NCBI RefSeq assembly: GCF_037076465.1
Contig: NZ_AP028908.1
Coordinates: 682,001 to 746,000 of the forward strand
DNA from: Pectobacterium araliae
Lineage (GTDB): Bacteria; Pseudomonadota; Gammaproteobacteria; Enterobacterales; Enterobacteriaceae
Length of the DNA stretch: 64,000 nt
Direction: 5' to 3'
Positions 8,501-17,123 of this stretch are shown here, piece by piece. Position 1 is the first letter of the stretch. Every line of letters begins with the position of its first letter. The position numbers and the translations under genes were made by a program. The notes under the pieces were generated by a model. The model was not told the origin of the DNA. It searched no databases and saw only the letters and a list, made by a program, of their open reading frames with translations.

Positions 8501-9866
8501 ACACCAGCAACAGCTCGATGCTGTCGCTGTGCCGTATTTTACGCAGGTAGCCTTTGGGGTCGCGGAGAAAGTCGATACGATTCTGGTGGTTGTCGGTAAT
8601 GGCCGACAACAGCAACTGGTCGCCCTGCTTGACGGTAAAGGCACGCCAGGTCTGGCTGTCGCGGTGCCACAGGTGAAAACCGTTATGCTGCTTGACCAGT
8701 TTAAATTCGGGGTATTCGGCGCAGTACACCACGGTGGCACCGAGCCCGAAAGTAAAGTCGATATCGTAGCCCTGCGCCAGCGTAATGGTGACATGGGGGT
8801 CACCGTTATCGTCGCTGAGGGTCGCGACTTCACTCCAACTATCGTGCCAGCCGTGTCCCAGCAAGCCAGTGTGGGGGCTACCAGAGCGGTAGGTGCGTTC
8901 AAACAACAGAGGAATGGTCTGGCCCAGTTCCAGATCGAGGCGTTTTTCAATGACCTCGCCACTGGCGATATAGACGGGGTCTTTCAGGAAGCCGCGAACG
9001 GATTCGGTGACACGCGCCAGTCCTTTACTGTTCTTAAAACCATTTTTGGCACACTCTACGGCACTACGGAGTCCTTTCAGGGCGAATGATGCCCCGGCCT
9101 GCATGCCCCTCAGCACCGCCATCGGCCCTTTAGTGAAGAGTTTGCCCAGTCCCCGAAACAGGCCCCGGCTGGGGGGCACCAGAAACTCCACCGCGAGTAT
9201 CAGCGCCTTCTGCCAGCCACTGAACTCATCCTGAACCTTGAGCGGCGAAGCCTGACCGGAGCCGAAGAACACTGTTGAAGCCCCCTCTTTGAGGGTCGCG
9301 CCGCACACAGTTTTATCCCCCACCCGTGCGGCATGGTAGCCCTCAACGAACACGGTTTCACTGCCCTGGGCAATCAGTTGCGGGCCGTTATGTTTATCGC
9401 AAAGCACCGCATCGATTTCGGCGCGGGACACTGGGTTGCCCTCGACAAACACGGTCTTTGAACCACCTTTGACCATACCCGACGCAGGCATGACACTGTC
9501 TACCATGGCAGCGGTCTTTCGACTGACATCGGAGATTAAGCCACTCAACGCGAATACAGCCCCGAATCCAAGCGCCAGTTTGGCTGCACCGATAACCAGA
9601 GCCAGTCCTGCTCCGCCCGTTACCCCGGTTAACAATACCAGGCCGGCAACGACAGCAGAGGCAGCGGCAAACGCGACGGCGGCGACCAGCGCCCCAGCCA
9701 CCGCACCAAGCAGCGCCCCCAGAAAGCTGCTGTGTTTGATAGCCTTGCCCGGTGAGGTCGGCGGCGAGCCGCTGCCGGGTGCCGGTAAATCAGGCGGTAA
9801 CGTCGGTCGATTGCCCGCGTGCATCGCGCCCACCCGTGCAATACGGGAGAGGATTTCATCACGCAT
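5577..9866 (-). CDS. rhs: PAAR-Rhs polymorphic toxin, type VI secretion effector
   Basis: The protein is 1429 aa from the ATG at 9866, which overlaps the eag stop; a TTG 54 bp upstream would add 18 residues. Layout: short N-terminus, hydrophobic Ala/Gly/Val-rich region at 48-112, PAAR-like tip (about 125-205, repeated KTVFVEG/ETVFVEG strands), a DPVYIASGEVIEKRLD linker, then many YD repeats forming the Rhs cocoon. The core ends with PDPIGIGGGESNYGY and WIDPFGL at about 1312. The last 117 residues are the variable toxin tip, containing KGPHADIFVNGRKV and a Lys/Glu-rich helical end; I do not recognise its activity. In this class the PAAR caps VgrG, the DUF1795 chaperone holds the membrane helices, and the tip is cleaved in the cocoon and delivered. 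Composition changes sharply near 5930, where the tip begins. Confidence 0.93.
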   Translation of the reverse strand: MRDEILSRIARVGAMHAGNRPTLPPDLPAPGSGSPPTSPGKAIKHSSFLGALLGAVAGALVAAVAFAAASAVVAGLVLLTGVTGGAGLALVIGAAKLALGFGAVFALSGLISDVSRKTAAMVDSVMPASGMVKGGSKTVFVEGNPVSRAEIDAVLCDKHNGPQLIAQGSETVFVEGYHAARVGDKTVCGATLKEGASTVFFGSGQASPLKVQDEFSGWQKALILAVEFLVPPSRGLFRGLGKLFTKGPMAVLRGMQAGASFALKGLRSAVECAKNGFKNSKGLARVTESVRGFLKDPVYIASGEVIEKRLDLELGQTIPLLFERTYRSGSPHTGLLGHGWHDSWSEVATLSDDNGDPHVTITLAQGYDIDFTFGLGATVVYCAEYPEFKLVKQHNGFHLWHRDSQTWRAFTVKQGDQLLLSAITDNHQNRIDFLRDPKGYLRKIRHSDSIELLLVWQGEFLRQIQRIDGGQKTMLAEYRQDEQGRLVEADAAHAYHLFYEYDNHSRLTRWHDNDKTWAHYEYDLQGRCIYTTCADGYLTAGFEYLTDRVVMTDGQGQRSEYGFNDLYLMAWEKSPLGHVTHYEYDDVGNLLREISPAGRVVEFAYLDDTGLVSTFTDGSGHQWHYQYDDHERLVGITDPLARHWAWQYDSTGNPQSLTGPDNSEVCFAWNRYGLLTEVSDQNGQVQASLFYDHRQRLMSATDAESRTQQLRYDPQDRLTSWTRPDGSTYRLGYRRASWKLPEQLLRPDDKQEQRQYDKHNNLLNYTDGNGAVWAQTYGAFDLLTSRTDAAGRTWQYEYDKESQQLVCVTAPDGNRWQWWLDADGRVIRERDMAGTETHYGYDEDGHCISLRNGEGETRHFLYDGRGLLIKETAPDDTLHYRYDAAGRLTEVTSATSHIQLAYDERDRVVEEYNSGSVIRRHYQDASHTVTRSLHWDGEEDSAALTSTFRYSATGELRQVQLPDGAELTLAHDAAGRESTRHSNGGFTQQREYDAMGWLTREMSGQSVDGRLHPTQMREYLYDGAGNLTGTRRNREAAGYQLDASGRVLSVLSGGAGRSINTEEQYRYTRSGLPQDATRLTDWQAGRLTQQDNTHYQYDKAGRLIRKQVVQPGYRPQVWHYRWDSRNQLRVVDTPTGERWYYRYDPFGRRIGKRCEQTQDELRYLWDGDQIAEVRHYRDNQLISRRHWVHNGWELLVQQRQNTDGSWETDFVTSGHNGEPQAIFNPQGELRWQAPRTNLWGQRYTDNIEKLDPGLAFAGQYRDAESGLCYNRFRYYDPTGGCYVSPDPIGIGGGESNYGYVQNPVCWIDPFGLAGCSVKMQPYRDDVLVKGPHADIFVNGRKVSEARLGNDGQWFRWGEMTNDRKVLKEVDKVIKDMANNSKVMSEAVSQTKRAIQEFEQVINHGKPSSGIYQQAERGLIRFKEILGEII

Positions 9867-10302
9867 GGCGGCCAGCCTTATCCTCCGCTGTGGCAGGTTC
9901 AGCCGCATTAAACGTCTCAATCACGGCCAGCAGCTCCGCTTTACGGGCATCACTCAGCACCTCGGCAGCGGTAATGGTGAACGTCAGCAACAGGTTACCC
10001 CGCACCTGCATCACCACTACCTGATGCATTTTCCCTTCCGGTGACTGCCAGGTGTATTCCAGTGCGGGAGCGGGCACGCCTGCCAGCGTCAGTTCCCAGG
10101 ACAGCACCTCGTTGTAACCCGTGAGATGGGTAGAAAACTGTTCCAGCGTTTTTTCATAAACCGTTTCCGCTGCCTGACCGGGTTCCGTCGGGGTGCGGTT
10201 CACCACCAGGTTAGTGGTTTCATCCGGCAGGACAAAAACGTGCAGGGATTCATCACGCCACTGCGCAGGAATAGCCAGCGTGCCTTCGTTCATCTGGTAC
10301 AT
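9859..10302 (-). CDS. DUF1795/DcrB-like effector chaperone (Eag family)
   Basis: The protein is 147 aa and belongs to the DUF1795 family that binds the N-terminal membrane helices of PAAR-Rhs effectors and loads them on VgrG. Recognisable features are NEGTLAIPAQWRDESLHVF, NLVVNRTP and a C-terminal VVVMQVRGNLLLTFT segment followed by a helix. The ATG at 10302 is preferred to the GTG at 10308 because AAGGA lies 9 bp upstream of it. It sits between vgrG (25 bp) and rhs (8-bp overlap), the standard order for this effector type. It has no signal peptide, in line with a cytosolic chaperone. Confidence 0.85.
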   Translation of the reverse strand: MYQMNEGTLAIPAQWRDESLHVFVLPDETTNLVVNRTPTEPGQAAETVYEKTLEQFSTHLTGYNEVLSWELTLAGVPAPALEYTWQSPEGKMHQVVVMQVRGNLLLTFTITAAEVLSDARKAELLAVIETFNAAEPATAEDKAGRHA

Positions 10303-10327
10303 GTTCACGTGTCCTTGTTCTTGTTGT

Positions 10328-12178
10328 TCAGTTCAGGTCGATTTGCTGGCCATTGATGACAATGTGAGTGCCCTTGATGTTGATGACCCCGTCTGCACCG
10401 ATACCAATAAAGCCCTTGTCCGTCGCTATCAGGATGCCCCCCTTCTGCGACTGGATGGCAATGTTGTTTTTCACCTGTAGGCTGTCGTGCGCCTCATCTT
10501 GTGCTTCCGTGTCACCAATGACCGTGCTGCGACCGCCGCTGATGGCGATGCCCTGTTGCCCCTGGATTTCGGTGGACTGGTCTTTCACCACCGACACCGC
10601 CTGATTACCGCCCACGCTTTCCTCATGGTCAGCCGTGATGGTGGTCTTACGGTTGTTCAGCACTACTGTGTTCATGTCTTTCTGAGCATGGATGAACACT
10701 TCTTCCTGCCCGGCCTGGTCTTCAAAGCGCAGTTCGTTGAACCCGGCCCCCTTGTGCGTTGAAGTGCGCAGTGAGGTGCGCGTCTTGTTGGCGGGCAGCG
10801 GGTACGGCGACGGATTGGTGGCGTGGAAGGTTCTGCCGGTGACAATCGGCTGGTCCGGGTCACCTTCGAGGAAGCTGACAATCACCTCGTGGCCGATACG
10901 CGGGATGGCTATCAGCCCGTACTGACCACCTGCCCAGCCCTGACTGACGCGTACCCAGCAGGAGCTCTGGTCGTCGCTGGCGCCGTAGCGATCCCACGGA
11001 AATTGCAGTTTGATGCGGCCGTATTCGTCACAGTAGATTTCTTCCCCCGCCGGGCCGACCACGGTGGCAATCTGCGGGCCATCGACCATCGGTTTGTACG
11101 GCAGGTCGGCGCGCCAGGTCGATTTGGCACTGATAACCTCAAAGCTGTTGCTGTAGGTGGTGGGTTCGCCGCCGCTTTCCTCTTCCAGCGCCTGCGGTTG
11201 CTGCCCGCTGTGGGTAATGGCAACCAGTTGCCAGCCACTATTCAGCGTCGGGTTAGGATGCTCCGTCAGGGTAAAACTGCTGCCCGGCATCAGCATCGCG
11301 GCATTCGATTCGCCAGAGCCGGTCATCGCTCCTGCTCTTAACGCATCCAGCCGGTAGCCGGTAAAGGCCTTGCCGCTTGGGTCCTGTTTGAAGCGGCCGG
11401 GGTAGTCGAAGTGCTGATAACTTTCGCGCTGGTGTTCTAGCTCGCTGCCCATCTTGCTGTGCAGCAGACCATAGGTGGGGGTTTTGAAGCTGTAATCCTT
11501 GAGCGCGACTTCGGCGGTACTGACGGCCTCGGCATAGCGGAAACGACGTACATAGTCGCCTTCGCTCAGGCCCTGTGTCGCAAGGTTGAAGAACAGTTCC
11601 GGGCCTTTGCTGAGTGCGCCTGCATCATCCGCAAAAACGACGCGGTGTTTACTCTCTTCAAACTCATGGAAGAAATACAGCCCTTCCTCTGCCGCCAGTC
11701 GGGTGACAAACGCCAAATCGCTTTCCCGATACTGCACGCAGTATTCGCGCGGGGCGTGGTCGTGACGCAGTGCAAAGGCATAATCGGTAATGCCGGACTC
11801 TTCCAGCAATGTACCGATAATCGCCTCCGGCTTTTGCGCCTGAAAAATACGGGCGTTGGTACGCAGCCCCAGCCGCCACAGCGCGGGACGTACTTCTGCC
11901 TGATAGCGGGTGCGACGAAAGCCGGTGTCGCCCTGGGCAAAGGCGCTGACCATGCCGCTGACCCGGCGCTTCAGTTCGCCTTCGTACCACACCAGCAGCT
12001 CACAGGGCTGGTCGAGTACTGCACCAAAGTCGATGCTGGGCAACGGGCTGGCCAGATTCAGCGACAGGGCAAACGGCTGGTTCAGTGCCTCGCTGAGCTG
12101 AAAATCCACCACGGCAAAGGTCGAGGCAGGCAGGGCGCCGACCGTTACCGTGAACTGTAATCCTGTACTGTTTGCCAC
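10328..12178 (-). CDS. vgrG: Type VI secretion spike protein VgrG
   Basis: This 616-aa protein has the gp27/gp5-like VgrG plan. The N-terminal part has [37 protein letters not shown] and the [21 protein letters not shown] helix. The OB-fold section has [39 protein letters not shown] and [17 protein letters not shown] long beta-helix needle follows, ending in short VxIxG repeats. No extra effector domain follows, so cargo is probably the downstream PAAR-Rhs protein. The start is GTG at 12178, with AGGGAA 6 bp upstream. It lies in an orphan hcp-vgrG-eag-rhs-imm set; no structural tss genes are in the window. Confidence 0.95.
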   Translation of the reverse strand: MANSTGLQFTVTVGALPASTFAVVDFQLSEALNQPFALSLNLASPLPSIDFGAVLDQPCELLVWYEGELKRRVSGMVSAFAQGDTGFRRTRYQAEVRPALWRLGLRTNARIFQAQKPEAIIGTLLEESGITDYAFALRHDHAPREYCVQYRESDLAFVTRLAAEEGLYFFHEFEESKHRVVFADDAGALSKGPELFFNLATQGLSEGDYVRRFRYAEAVSTAEVALKDYSFKTPTYGLLHSKMGSELEHQRESYQHFDYPGRFKQDPSGKAFTGYRLDALRAGAMTGSGESNAAMLMPGSSFTLTEHPNPTLNSGWQLVAITHSGQQPQALEEESGGEPTTYSNSFEVISAKSTWRADLPYKPMVDGPQIATVVGPAGEEIYCDEYGRIKLQFPWDRYGASDDQSSCWVRVSQGWAGGQYGLIAIPRIGHEVIVSFLEGDPDQPIVTGRTFHATNPSPYPLPANKTRTSLRTSTHKGAGFNELRFEDQAGQEEVFIHAQKDMNTVVLNNRKTTITADHEESVGGNQAVSVVKDQSTEIQGQQGIAISGGRSTVIGDTEAQDEAHDSLQVKNNIAIQSQKGGILIATDKGFIGIGADGVINIKGTHIVINGQQIDLN

Positions 12179-12256
12179 GTTGATTCCCTCGCTTTGAACA
12201 TCGTGTTGTCTGCACTCAGGTCTGGAGAATCAGACCTCAGGACAGTACACGCAGAA

Positions 12257-12277
12257 AACCCGGGACAAGCCCGGGTT
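12257..12277 (-). terminator. Stem-loop between hcp and vgrG
   Basis: An 8-bp perfect inverted repeat, AACCCGGG and CCCGGGTT around a 5-nt loop, lies 13 bp past the hcp stop and is followed on the minus strand by TTTTC. It looks like a partial terminator or 3'-end stabiliser that would make hcp mRNA more abundant than vgrG-rhs mRNA. Confidence 0.65.
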
Positions 12278-12290
12278 GAATACAACAGGA

Positions 12291-12809
12291 TTACGCTTCG
12301 ACCGGCGCACGCCAGTCATCAGAACCGGAAGTGCCGGCAACGGTGTGTTCCCAGTCGATTTTGCGGTAAGCCAGCGACACTTCGATTAACTGGGTGTAGT
12401 CCAGTTTGGACGGGTCCTGACAGTGTGGCATCTGGCAGTTGATGTCCACGATGGTGGCGTCGGTCAGCACGGTAGAGAAGAAGTGCTCCTGCTTGCCTTC
12501 CACGGAGGTGCGATACCACTTCAGGGTCACAGTGGGCAGCATTTCACCGGTAGACAGCGCGTTATACAGCAGCGGAACGGCTTTGTTCAGCGCCACGGTG
12601 AACTTGAACGGTTTATGCACACGCTGGCCGGATGGCTGACCGGACTGCGGGTCGGTTGGTACGGTGACGACGTGTTTGAATTCCTGTACCAGCATTTCAT
12701 CTTCGTGGCCCTGCACGTAGATGTTGCCGACGGAATCAGAGGTGAACGCCCCTGCGGTGATGTTGCCCTGGGTTTTCCCTTCGATGCTGATATAGCATGG
12801 AGTTGGCAT
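12291..12809 (-). CDS. hcp: Type VI secretion tube protein Hcp
   Basis: Hcp forms the hexameric-ring tube pushed out by the type VI sheath. The protein is 172 aa, as expected, and starts MPTPCYISIEGKTQG behind an AAGGAG ribosome site; the open frame runs 26 codons further upstream without similarity. Typical segments are VGNIYVQGHEDEMLVQEF, KPFKFTVALNKAVPLLYNAL, TVTLKWYR, EHFFSTVLTDA and the terminal KIDWEH. It heads the minus-strand cluster, and a stem-loop separates it from vgrG. A sigma-54 promoter lies about 70 bp upstream of the start. Confidence 0.96.
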   Translation of the reverse strand: MPTPCYISIEGKTQGNITAGAFTSDSVGNIYVQGHEDEMLVQEFKHVVTVPTDPQSGQPSGQRVHKPFKFTVALNKAVPLLYNALSTGEMLPTVTLKWYRTSVEGKQEHFFSTVLTDATIVDINCQMPHCQDPSKLDYTQLIEVSLAYRKIDWEHTVAGTSGSDDWRAPVEA

Positions 12810-12875
12810 AGTAATGCTCCTTGTTGTTGAACGGACTGTGTTGTTAAACGGATTGAATAACTTCACACTCCGTAT

Positions 12876-12891
12876 AGCAATTCCCATGCCA
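12876..12891 (-). promoter_or_regulatory. Sigma-54 promoter of hcp
   Basis: Read on the minus strand, TGGCATGGGAATTGCT matches the consensus TGGCACG-N4-TTGCW at all but one position. The invariant GG (-24) and GC (-12) are exactly 10 nt apart. It sits 67 bp upstream of the hcp ATG, giving a leader of about 55 nt. Sigma-54 with a VasH-type activator is an established control mode for hcp genes. Confidence 0.8.
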
Positions 12892-12952
12892 ATTTTTATC
12901 TAATTGTTTTTACTATGAATTTATTTAACTCAAATTTTTACTAAGCCAAATT

Positions 12953-13040
12953 TGAGCAAGAAGTTGCGCGGACTTCGCGAATCGTTTGCAAACATTGCGC
13001 AAAAAGTGATTTACACCAGAAAGTGAGCAAGAAGTTGCGC
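12953..13040. repeat. Repeated TTGCGC sites upstream of the hcp promoter
   Basis: Two 17-bp direct repeats, TGAGCAAGAAGTTGCGC, occur at 12953-12969 and 13024-13040, with a third TTGCGC at 12995-13000. They lie about 60-165 bp upstream of the sigma-54 promoter, where an enhancer-binding activator would bind. The role is inferred from position only. Confidence 0.5.
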
Positions 13041-13140
13041 AGAATGTGCAGTTATGCTGAAAATTTGAGTTAGGGGCATGAGATGGCCGTCTATTTGAAA
13101 GGTATGAGCGATTAATGGAGAGAATATCCTCATAAATTTA

Positions 13141-13802
13141 TCAATATAAAGCAGGGTAATAATCTCTCCAGTCACCAAAGCAGGCGAAGAAAACGTATTT
13201 CTCAATCATCGCCCAAAGGGTTGGCTGAGTCTTCAGATGGATGTTAGTCCATACCTGAACCTGTCTGTCGGTTTTATCTGCCAATGATGGCCATTCCCGG
13301 AAAGACAGGCCGTCAAGTAACTCGGATCAGCACAGCAGCGTCAGCATTTCCCGAATGCCGGGGTCGTTTTCCCGATCAAATAAACGCTGAAGGCTGTCAC
13401 TCAATACCTCCAGATGCAGTCGGTCACATTCGCTGATCAGAATCCCGCTCAGCATAGGATACCGGCGAAGATGGCGGGTAGCCTTCGCTGGCAGAATGGC
13501 TTTGTTTCCAGCTCCAATGCGTGATACCCCTGATTGCTGCATTAGCCTCGCGGGAATAATCAGATGCGCTTTACGCCGGTCTGGCAGAGACACTGTCGTC
13601 AGACTCAACTGATGGAAGGTATGAATCTTTCTCGTGCAGATACCCCGATGGATGGCATGCGTTGTACTGTCATCAAGATGACTCTGGTACTTATCCAGCA
13701 ATGTAGATAGCGTCGTGTGGTAATCCCCCCCAAAATCGGTAATGGGAAAATTATTCTATATTTATCAATAGATAACTTGTCAAAAAAGTACTGTTGCATC
13801 AT
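13141..13802 (-). pseudogene. Decayed gene of unknown function
   Basis: A minus-strand gene of about 220 codons can be rebuilt from MMQQYFFDKLSIDKYR at 13802. A one-base shift at a G7 tract (13725-13731 on the plus strand as C7) leads into DYHTTLSTLLDKYQSHL and 124 open codons to LLC. After an in-frame TGA at 13327-13329, the same frame continues as SELLDGLSFREWPSLADKTD... to YYPALY and a TGA at 13141. One restored base and one read-through give a continuous soluble protein. I do not recognise the family. It lies upstream of hcp in the same orientation, but the hcp promoter lies between them. It is probably a remnant; a switchable frame at the G tract cannot be excluded, though the second stop argues against it. 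Confidence 0.55.
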
Positions 13803-14219
13803 CGGTGTATCGTCTGCTCTCCCCCACCTATCAGAAGGGGAGTTTATATATATAACTTTTAAAAATAATAAATTTTTGAAAGAAAAGACATTGCGATAGC
13901 TTCATATCATTGTTTTTGTTGGTAGTGCCTTCCGAGTGATAATTTTTATACAGACAGTCTAGTCTTTCCCAAAAAACGAACGTCAAAATATTTTTAACTG
14001 TGGTTGTCTGTTTTTTGTGATGGCGCATTACAGCCACAAAAATTGGATATTTTGAAGAAATTTACACCCCGATTGTGACCATTTTCTCATAAGCTAAAAA
14101 ACATAACAGAGATGTGAATTTATAGAATTGTCGCATTTGTTGCTGAATTTATAATTAACTGACCCTATAACTTAACCTAAAAATTAAGTCAGTGAAAACT
14201 CCATCAAAGTGAGCGGAAA
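13803..14219. other. AT-rich intergenic stretch before the transporter gene
   Basis: 417 bp without a supported gene. It is strongly AT-rich, with many poly-A/T tracts, and must contain the promoter of the transporter at 14220. I see no clear operator, repeat or RNA gene in it. Confidence 0.6.
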
Positions 14220-15443
14220 ATGGAAAAGATAGAAAAATTACCTGTGTTAGTAGGACTGGGGCTATGTTTTGGTGTGTTAATGTGGCTAGCACCATACATC
14301 GGTATGGTCTCAGTACTACTGCCTGCGAAAGTGGCTGTTCTTGATCCTCAAAATAAAGCTTCAATTATTGCATTAAATGCGTCTATATCAATGGTGATTG
14401 CAACACTTTCCAATATTATCATCGGGGCTATGTCTGACTTGACTCGTTCAAGGTTTGGTCGAAGGACGCCATGGATAATTTTAGGGGCAATTGGGTCATT
14501 TATATCTATTTTTTGTATTCATTCTTCTACTAGCGTTTCTACACTTATCTTATCATGGGCAATATATCAGGTTTTTCTGAATGCTATTGTTGCTCCACTT
14601 ATCGCGGTGATTTCGGATGCTGTTACGGATAAATACAGAGGGCGAATTTCTTCTTTTTATGCTGTAGGGATGGGGGCTGGTGGGTATATTGGTCAAATGA
14701 TAGGAGCTAAATTCCTGATAAATTATGAAGTAGGAATTATAGTCATGGCCTGCATTACACTTGCTTCTGGGTTTGTATCTACATTGCTTATTCGCGAAAA
14801 ATCTAATGTGCATATTGAAAGAAAAGAATTTTCTAAAGATATGCTAATCAGTAATTTTTCCATCCCTTTAAAAAATTGTCGGGACTACTATTTGGCCCTT
14901 TTTGGAAAGATGATGATTATCATTGCTAAATATATTCCTCAGGGGTTTATGCTTTATTTATTTACTGACTTTTTGCTGGTGTCGGATAAATCTGTTATTT
15001 CATCCTATATTTTAAAAATGTCGATGATTACGCTTATCTTAAGTATGGCACTTGCCGCAATTTCTGGATATGTGGCAGATAAAATCAAGCGTTTTAAAAT
15101 ACCTGTCGTTATTAGTTGTATTATCGTCGCTATCGGCTTGTTTATTCCTCAATATTTCGCGACACCAGATTCTTTAATTGTATACTCTGTATTCCTTGGC
15201 TTGGGAGTTGGAGTGTTTAACTCTGTTGATCAAGCGCTTAACGTAGAAGTTCTTCCGAATAAAGAAACGGCCGCTAAGGATATGGGTATTTTAAATTTAT
15301 CCAATACTGGTGGGCAAATATTAGGCCCTGTCGCCGCTGCCGCAATAATCAACGCGTTCGGCTATCACTATCTCTTTATGCTGGCGGCTGTGTCAGCATT
15401 ATTAGGAGGGGCAATAATTTTATTCATTCGCTCTGTGAAATGA
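14220..15443 (+). CDS. Major facilitator sugar transporter, probable xyloside uptake
   Basis: A 407-aa integral membrane protein with about 12 hydrophobic segments. The MFS motif A is between TM2 and TM3 (GAMSDLTRSRFGRRTPWIILGAIG; Asp and the RxGRR Arg residues conserved), and its partial repeat lies in the second half (GYVADKIKRFKIPV). It resembles sugar:cation symporters more than drug pumps. Its convergent neighbour is a GH43 beta-xylosidase without a signal peptide, so import of a xylo-oligosaccharide or related glycoside followed by cytosolic cleavage is likely; the substrate is inferred. The region is notably AT-rich relative to the flanking core genes, which suggests transfer. The start is supported by AGCGGAAA just upstream. 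Confidence 0.8.
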   Translation: MEKIEKLPVLVGLGLCFGVLMWLAPYIGMVSVLLPAKVAVLDPQNKASIIALNASISMVIATLSNIIIGAMSDLTRSRFGRRTPWIILGAIGSFISIFCIHSSTSVSTLILSWAIYQVFLNAIVAPLIAVISDAVTDKYRGRISSFYAVGMGAGGYIGQMIGAKFLINYEVGIIVMACITLASGFVSTLLIREKSNVHIERKEFSKDMLISNFSIPLKNCRDYYLALFGKMMIIIAKYIPQGFMLYLFTDFLLVSDKSVISSYILKMSMITLILSMALAAISGYVADKIKRFKIPVVISCIIVAIGLFIPQYFATPDSLIVYSVFLGLGVGVFNSVDQALNVEVLPNKETAAKDMGILNLSNTGGQILGPVAAAAIINAFGYHYLFMLAAVSALLGGAIILFIRSVK

Positions 15444-15451
15444 ATAAAAAA

Positions 15452-15482
15452 CCTGGGTCATATATCAATTATATGACCCAGG
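15452..15482. terminator. Bidirectional terminator between transporter and xylosidase
   Basis: A perfect 13-bp inverted repeat (15452-15464 with 15470-15482, CCTGGGTCATATA core) lies between the two convergent stop codons. An A-run on its left serves as a T-run for the minus strand. Confidence 0.85.
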
Positions 15483-15512
15483 GTAAAGTGAAACGATAAT
15501 ATTCTAGGTTAT

Positions 15513-17123
15513 TTAAATTATTTTATAACTTAGATAATCAAAATCCGCATGGCAACCAATACGACTAAGATCACTACAGAATATGCCTATCATGGCTCCG
15601 GTAAAAAATCCTCTTCCTCCCACATAGTCATCTGACAATTTCCAGCTATCCAATTTCACATCAACTGATTGCCACGCTATACCATCAAAGGAATAACTAT
15701 AGTGGTATTGTAGCCCGCTGATCGTTGCCCTAAAGTAGATATAAAGAGTATCGGCAGGTATTCTGATGGGATCATCCCATATATGATATACAGGAGTGTT
15801 ATGATCAAACTGAACGAGGCGTATGATTTTACCGTGTGTTGAATCATAGCTTACGGAAATTTCGCTAAAGTTTTCTGTATTATAAAAGCAAGTCAGTCCT
15901 GCATTTTGCTGAAAATTAGTCGGCTCAAAAGCTAACTTGGTTTCACACTGAAAGTTGTCATGTTGCCACCTTCGTGCAACCAAAGACTGGGTGTGCATGG
16001 AAACAAGATAATCTTTTCCGTAAAGTCGGATAAAACTTTGTTGCGCAGTCAGACTGCCAATTTCATCTGAAAAGGGAATGCGTAAAGTCTGGTAATGATG
16101 TGACAGTGATTGACACGTAAAGTCATCGAATTGAAGTTCATCGCGTTCCCATTTAGTCTGTGTTAATTTGGGAGCGATAACTTCGACTGAGGGAACTTTC
16201 CCGCCTTCAACATAAGGCCATTCGTTTTGCCAGAATATTTTTACTATAGAAGTTTCTCTGCCTAAAGGACAGTATCCCCTGACACCACCAGTCAAAAGTG
16301 CAGAGTCTGGGAGGCGCATGGCCCGTGAGGACAGAAAGGCCATATACCATTCATCTTCACCGACCTTGACAAGTGACCCATGTCCGGCTTTTTGAATGGT
16401 TGCACGGGGATCACTCCAGGATGAAAGTATCGTTTCATCAGGGTGAAGTTCGTAGGGACCAAAAATATTACCAGATCTTGCTACTGTGACGGCATGCTCG
16501 TAACGTGTTCCTCCTTCCGCGGTTATTAAATAATAATTGCCGATATGATAAATATGTGGTGCCTCAGTGTATTTTAGCTCAGTGCCATAAAAAATAGGGA
16601 TGATTTTTTCAGACATGCGCATTTCATCAATAAGCAATTCTTGAATCACAATAGTATTGAATGGATCTGCATTATTACGCTGTCCTCCAATTCGATAAGA
16701 AACGTATTTTTTACCATTTTCATCATGATAAAGGGAAGGATCAAAGCCGCCTACCGCTAGCTTGACTGGTTCACTCCAGGGACCCTCGATATTGTCTGCT
16801 GTGATAAGGTAAGTATCATAAATCTTCACCGGTGAAAATACAGATAGTGTATTTGTGTAGACAATCCAAAACTTATTATCATGCCACGTCATATCCGGAG
16901 CCCATACTCCCCCCGAGTTAGGGATGCCTTTCATATCAAGCTGAGACTTTCTGGTGGCAGCATGACCTACACATTGCCAGTTGACCAAATCTTTAGAATG
17001 GAAAAGTCTGATGCCTGGAAACCACTCAAAAGTCGAGGTGGCGATATAATAGTTATCGTCTTTTCTGCAAATACAGGGATCCGGATGAAAGCCTGGCAAT
17101 ATAGGGTTTAAAATGTTGGGCAT
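15513..17123 (-). CDS. Glycoside hydrolase family 43 beta-xylosidase
   Basis: A 536-aa protein with an N-terminal five-bladed GH43 propeller and a C-terminal beta-sandwich, the two-domain plan of beta-1,4-xylosidases. Visible catalytic signatures: LPGFHPDPCI with general base Asp15, GGFDPSLYHDENGK with the pKa-modulating Asp, and TEAPHIYHIGNYYLITAEGGT with the general acid Glu. The C-terminal domain ends GRGFFTGAMIGIFC and FDYLSYK. No signal peptide is present, so it acts in the cytosol on imported oligosaccharides. The ATG at 17123 has AAGGAG at the right distance. It converges on the MFS gene, with a shared terminator. Confidence 0.9.
   Translation of the reverse strand: MPNILNPILPGFHPDPCICRKDDNYYIATSTFEWFPGIRLFHSKDLVNWQCVGHAATRKSQLDMKGIPNSGGVWAPDMTWHDNKFWIVYTNTLSVFSPVKIYDTYLITADNIEGPWSEPVKLAVGGFDPSLYHDENGKKYVSYRIGGQRNNADPFNTIVIQELLIDEMRMSEKIIPIFYGTELKYTEAPHIYHIGNYYLITAEGGTRYEHAVTVARSGNIFGPYELHPDETILSSWSDPRATIQKAGHGSLVKVGEDEWYMAFLSSRAMRLPDSALLTGGVRGYCPLGRETSIVKIFWQNEWPYVEGGKVPSVEVIAPKLTQTKWERDELQFDDFTCQSLSHHYQTLRIPFSDEIGSLTAQQSFIRLYGKDYLVSMHTQSLVARRWQHDNFQCETKLAFEPTNFQQNAGLTCFYNTENFSEISVSYDSTHGKIIRLVQFDHNTPVYHIWDDPIRIPADTLYIYFRATISGLQYHYSYSFDGIAWQSVDVKLDSWKLSDDYVGGRGFFTGAMIGIFCSDLSRIGCHADFDYLSYKII

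Noticed and set aside
7740..9089. A 449-codon open frame on the plus strand, opposite rhs
   Set aside because: It is antisense to the YD-repeat core, lacks a ribosome site and has no recognisable protein features. Long antisense frames are common opposite GC-rich repetitive genes.
12953..13040. CRISPR-like array
   Set aside because: Only two full 17-bp repeats and one partial core with unequal spacing, no cas genes. A regulatory interpretation fits better.
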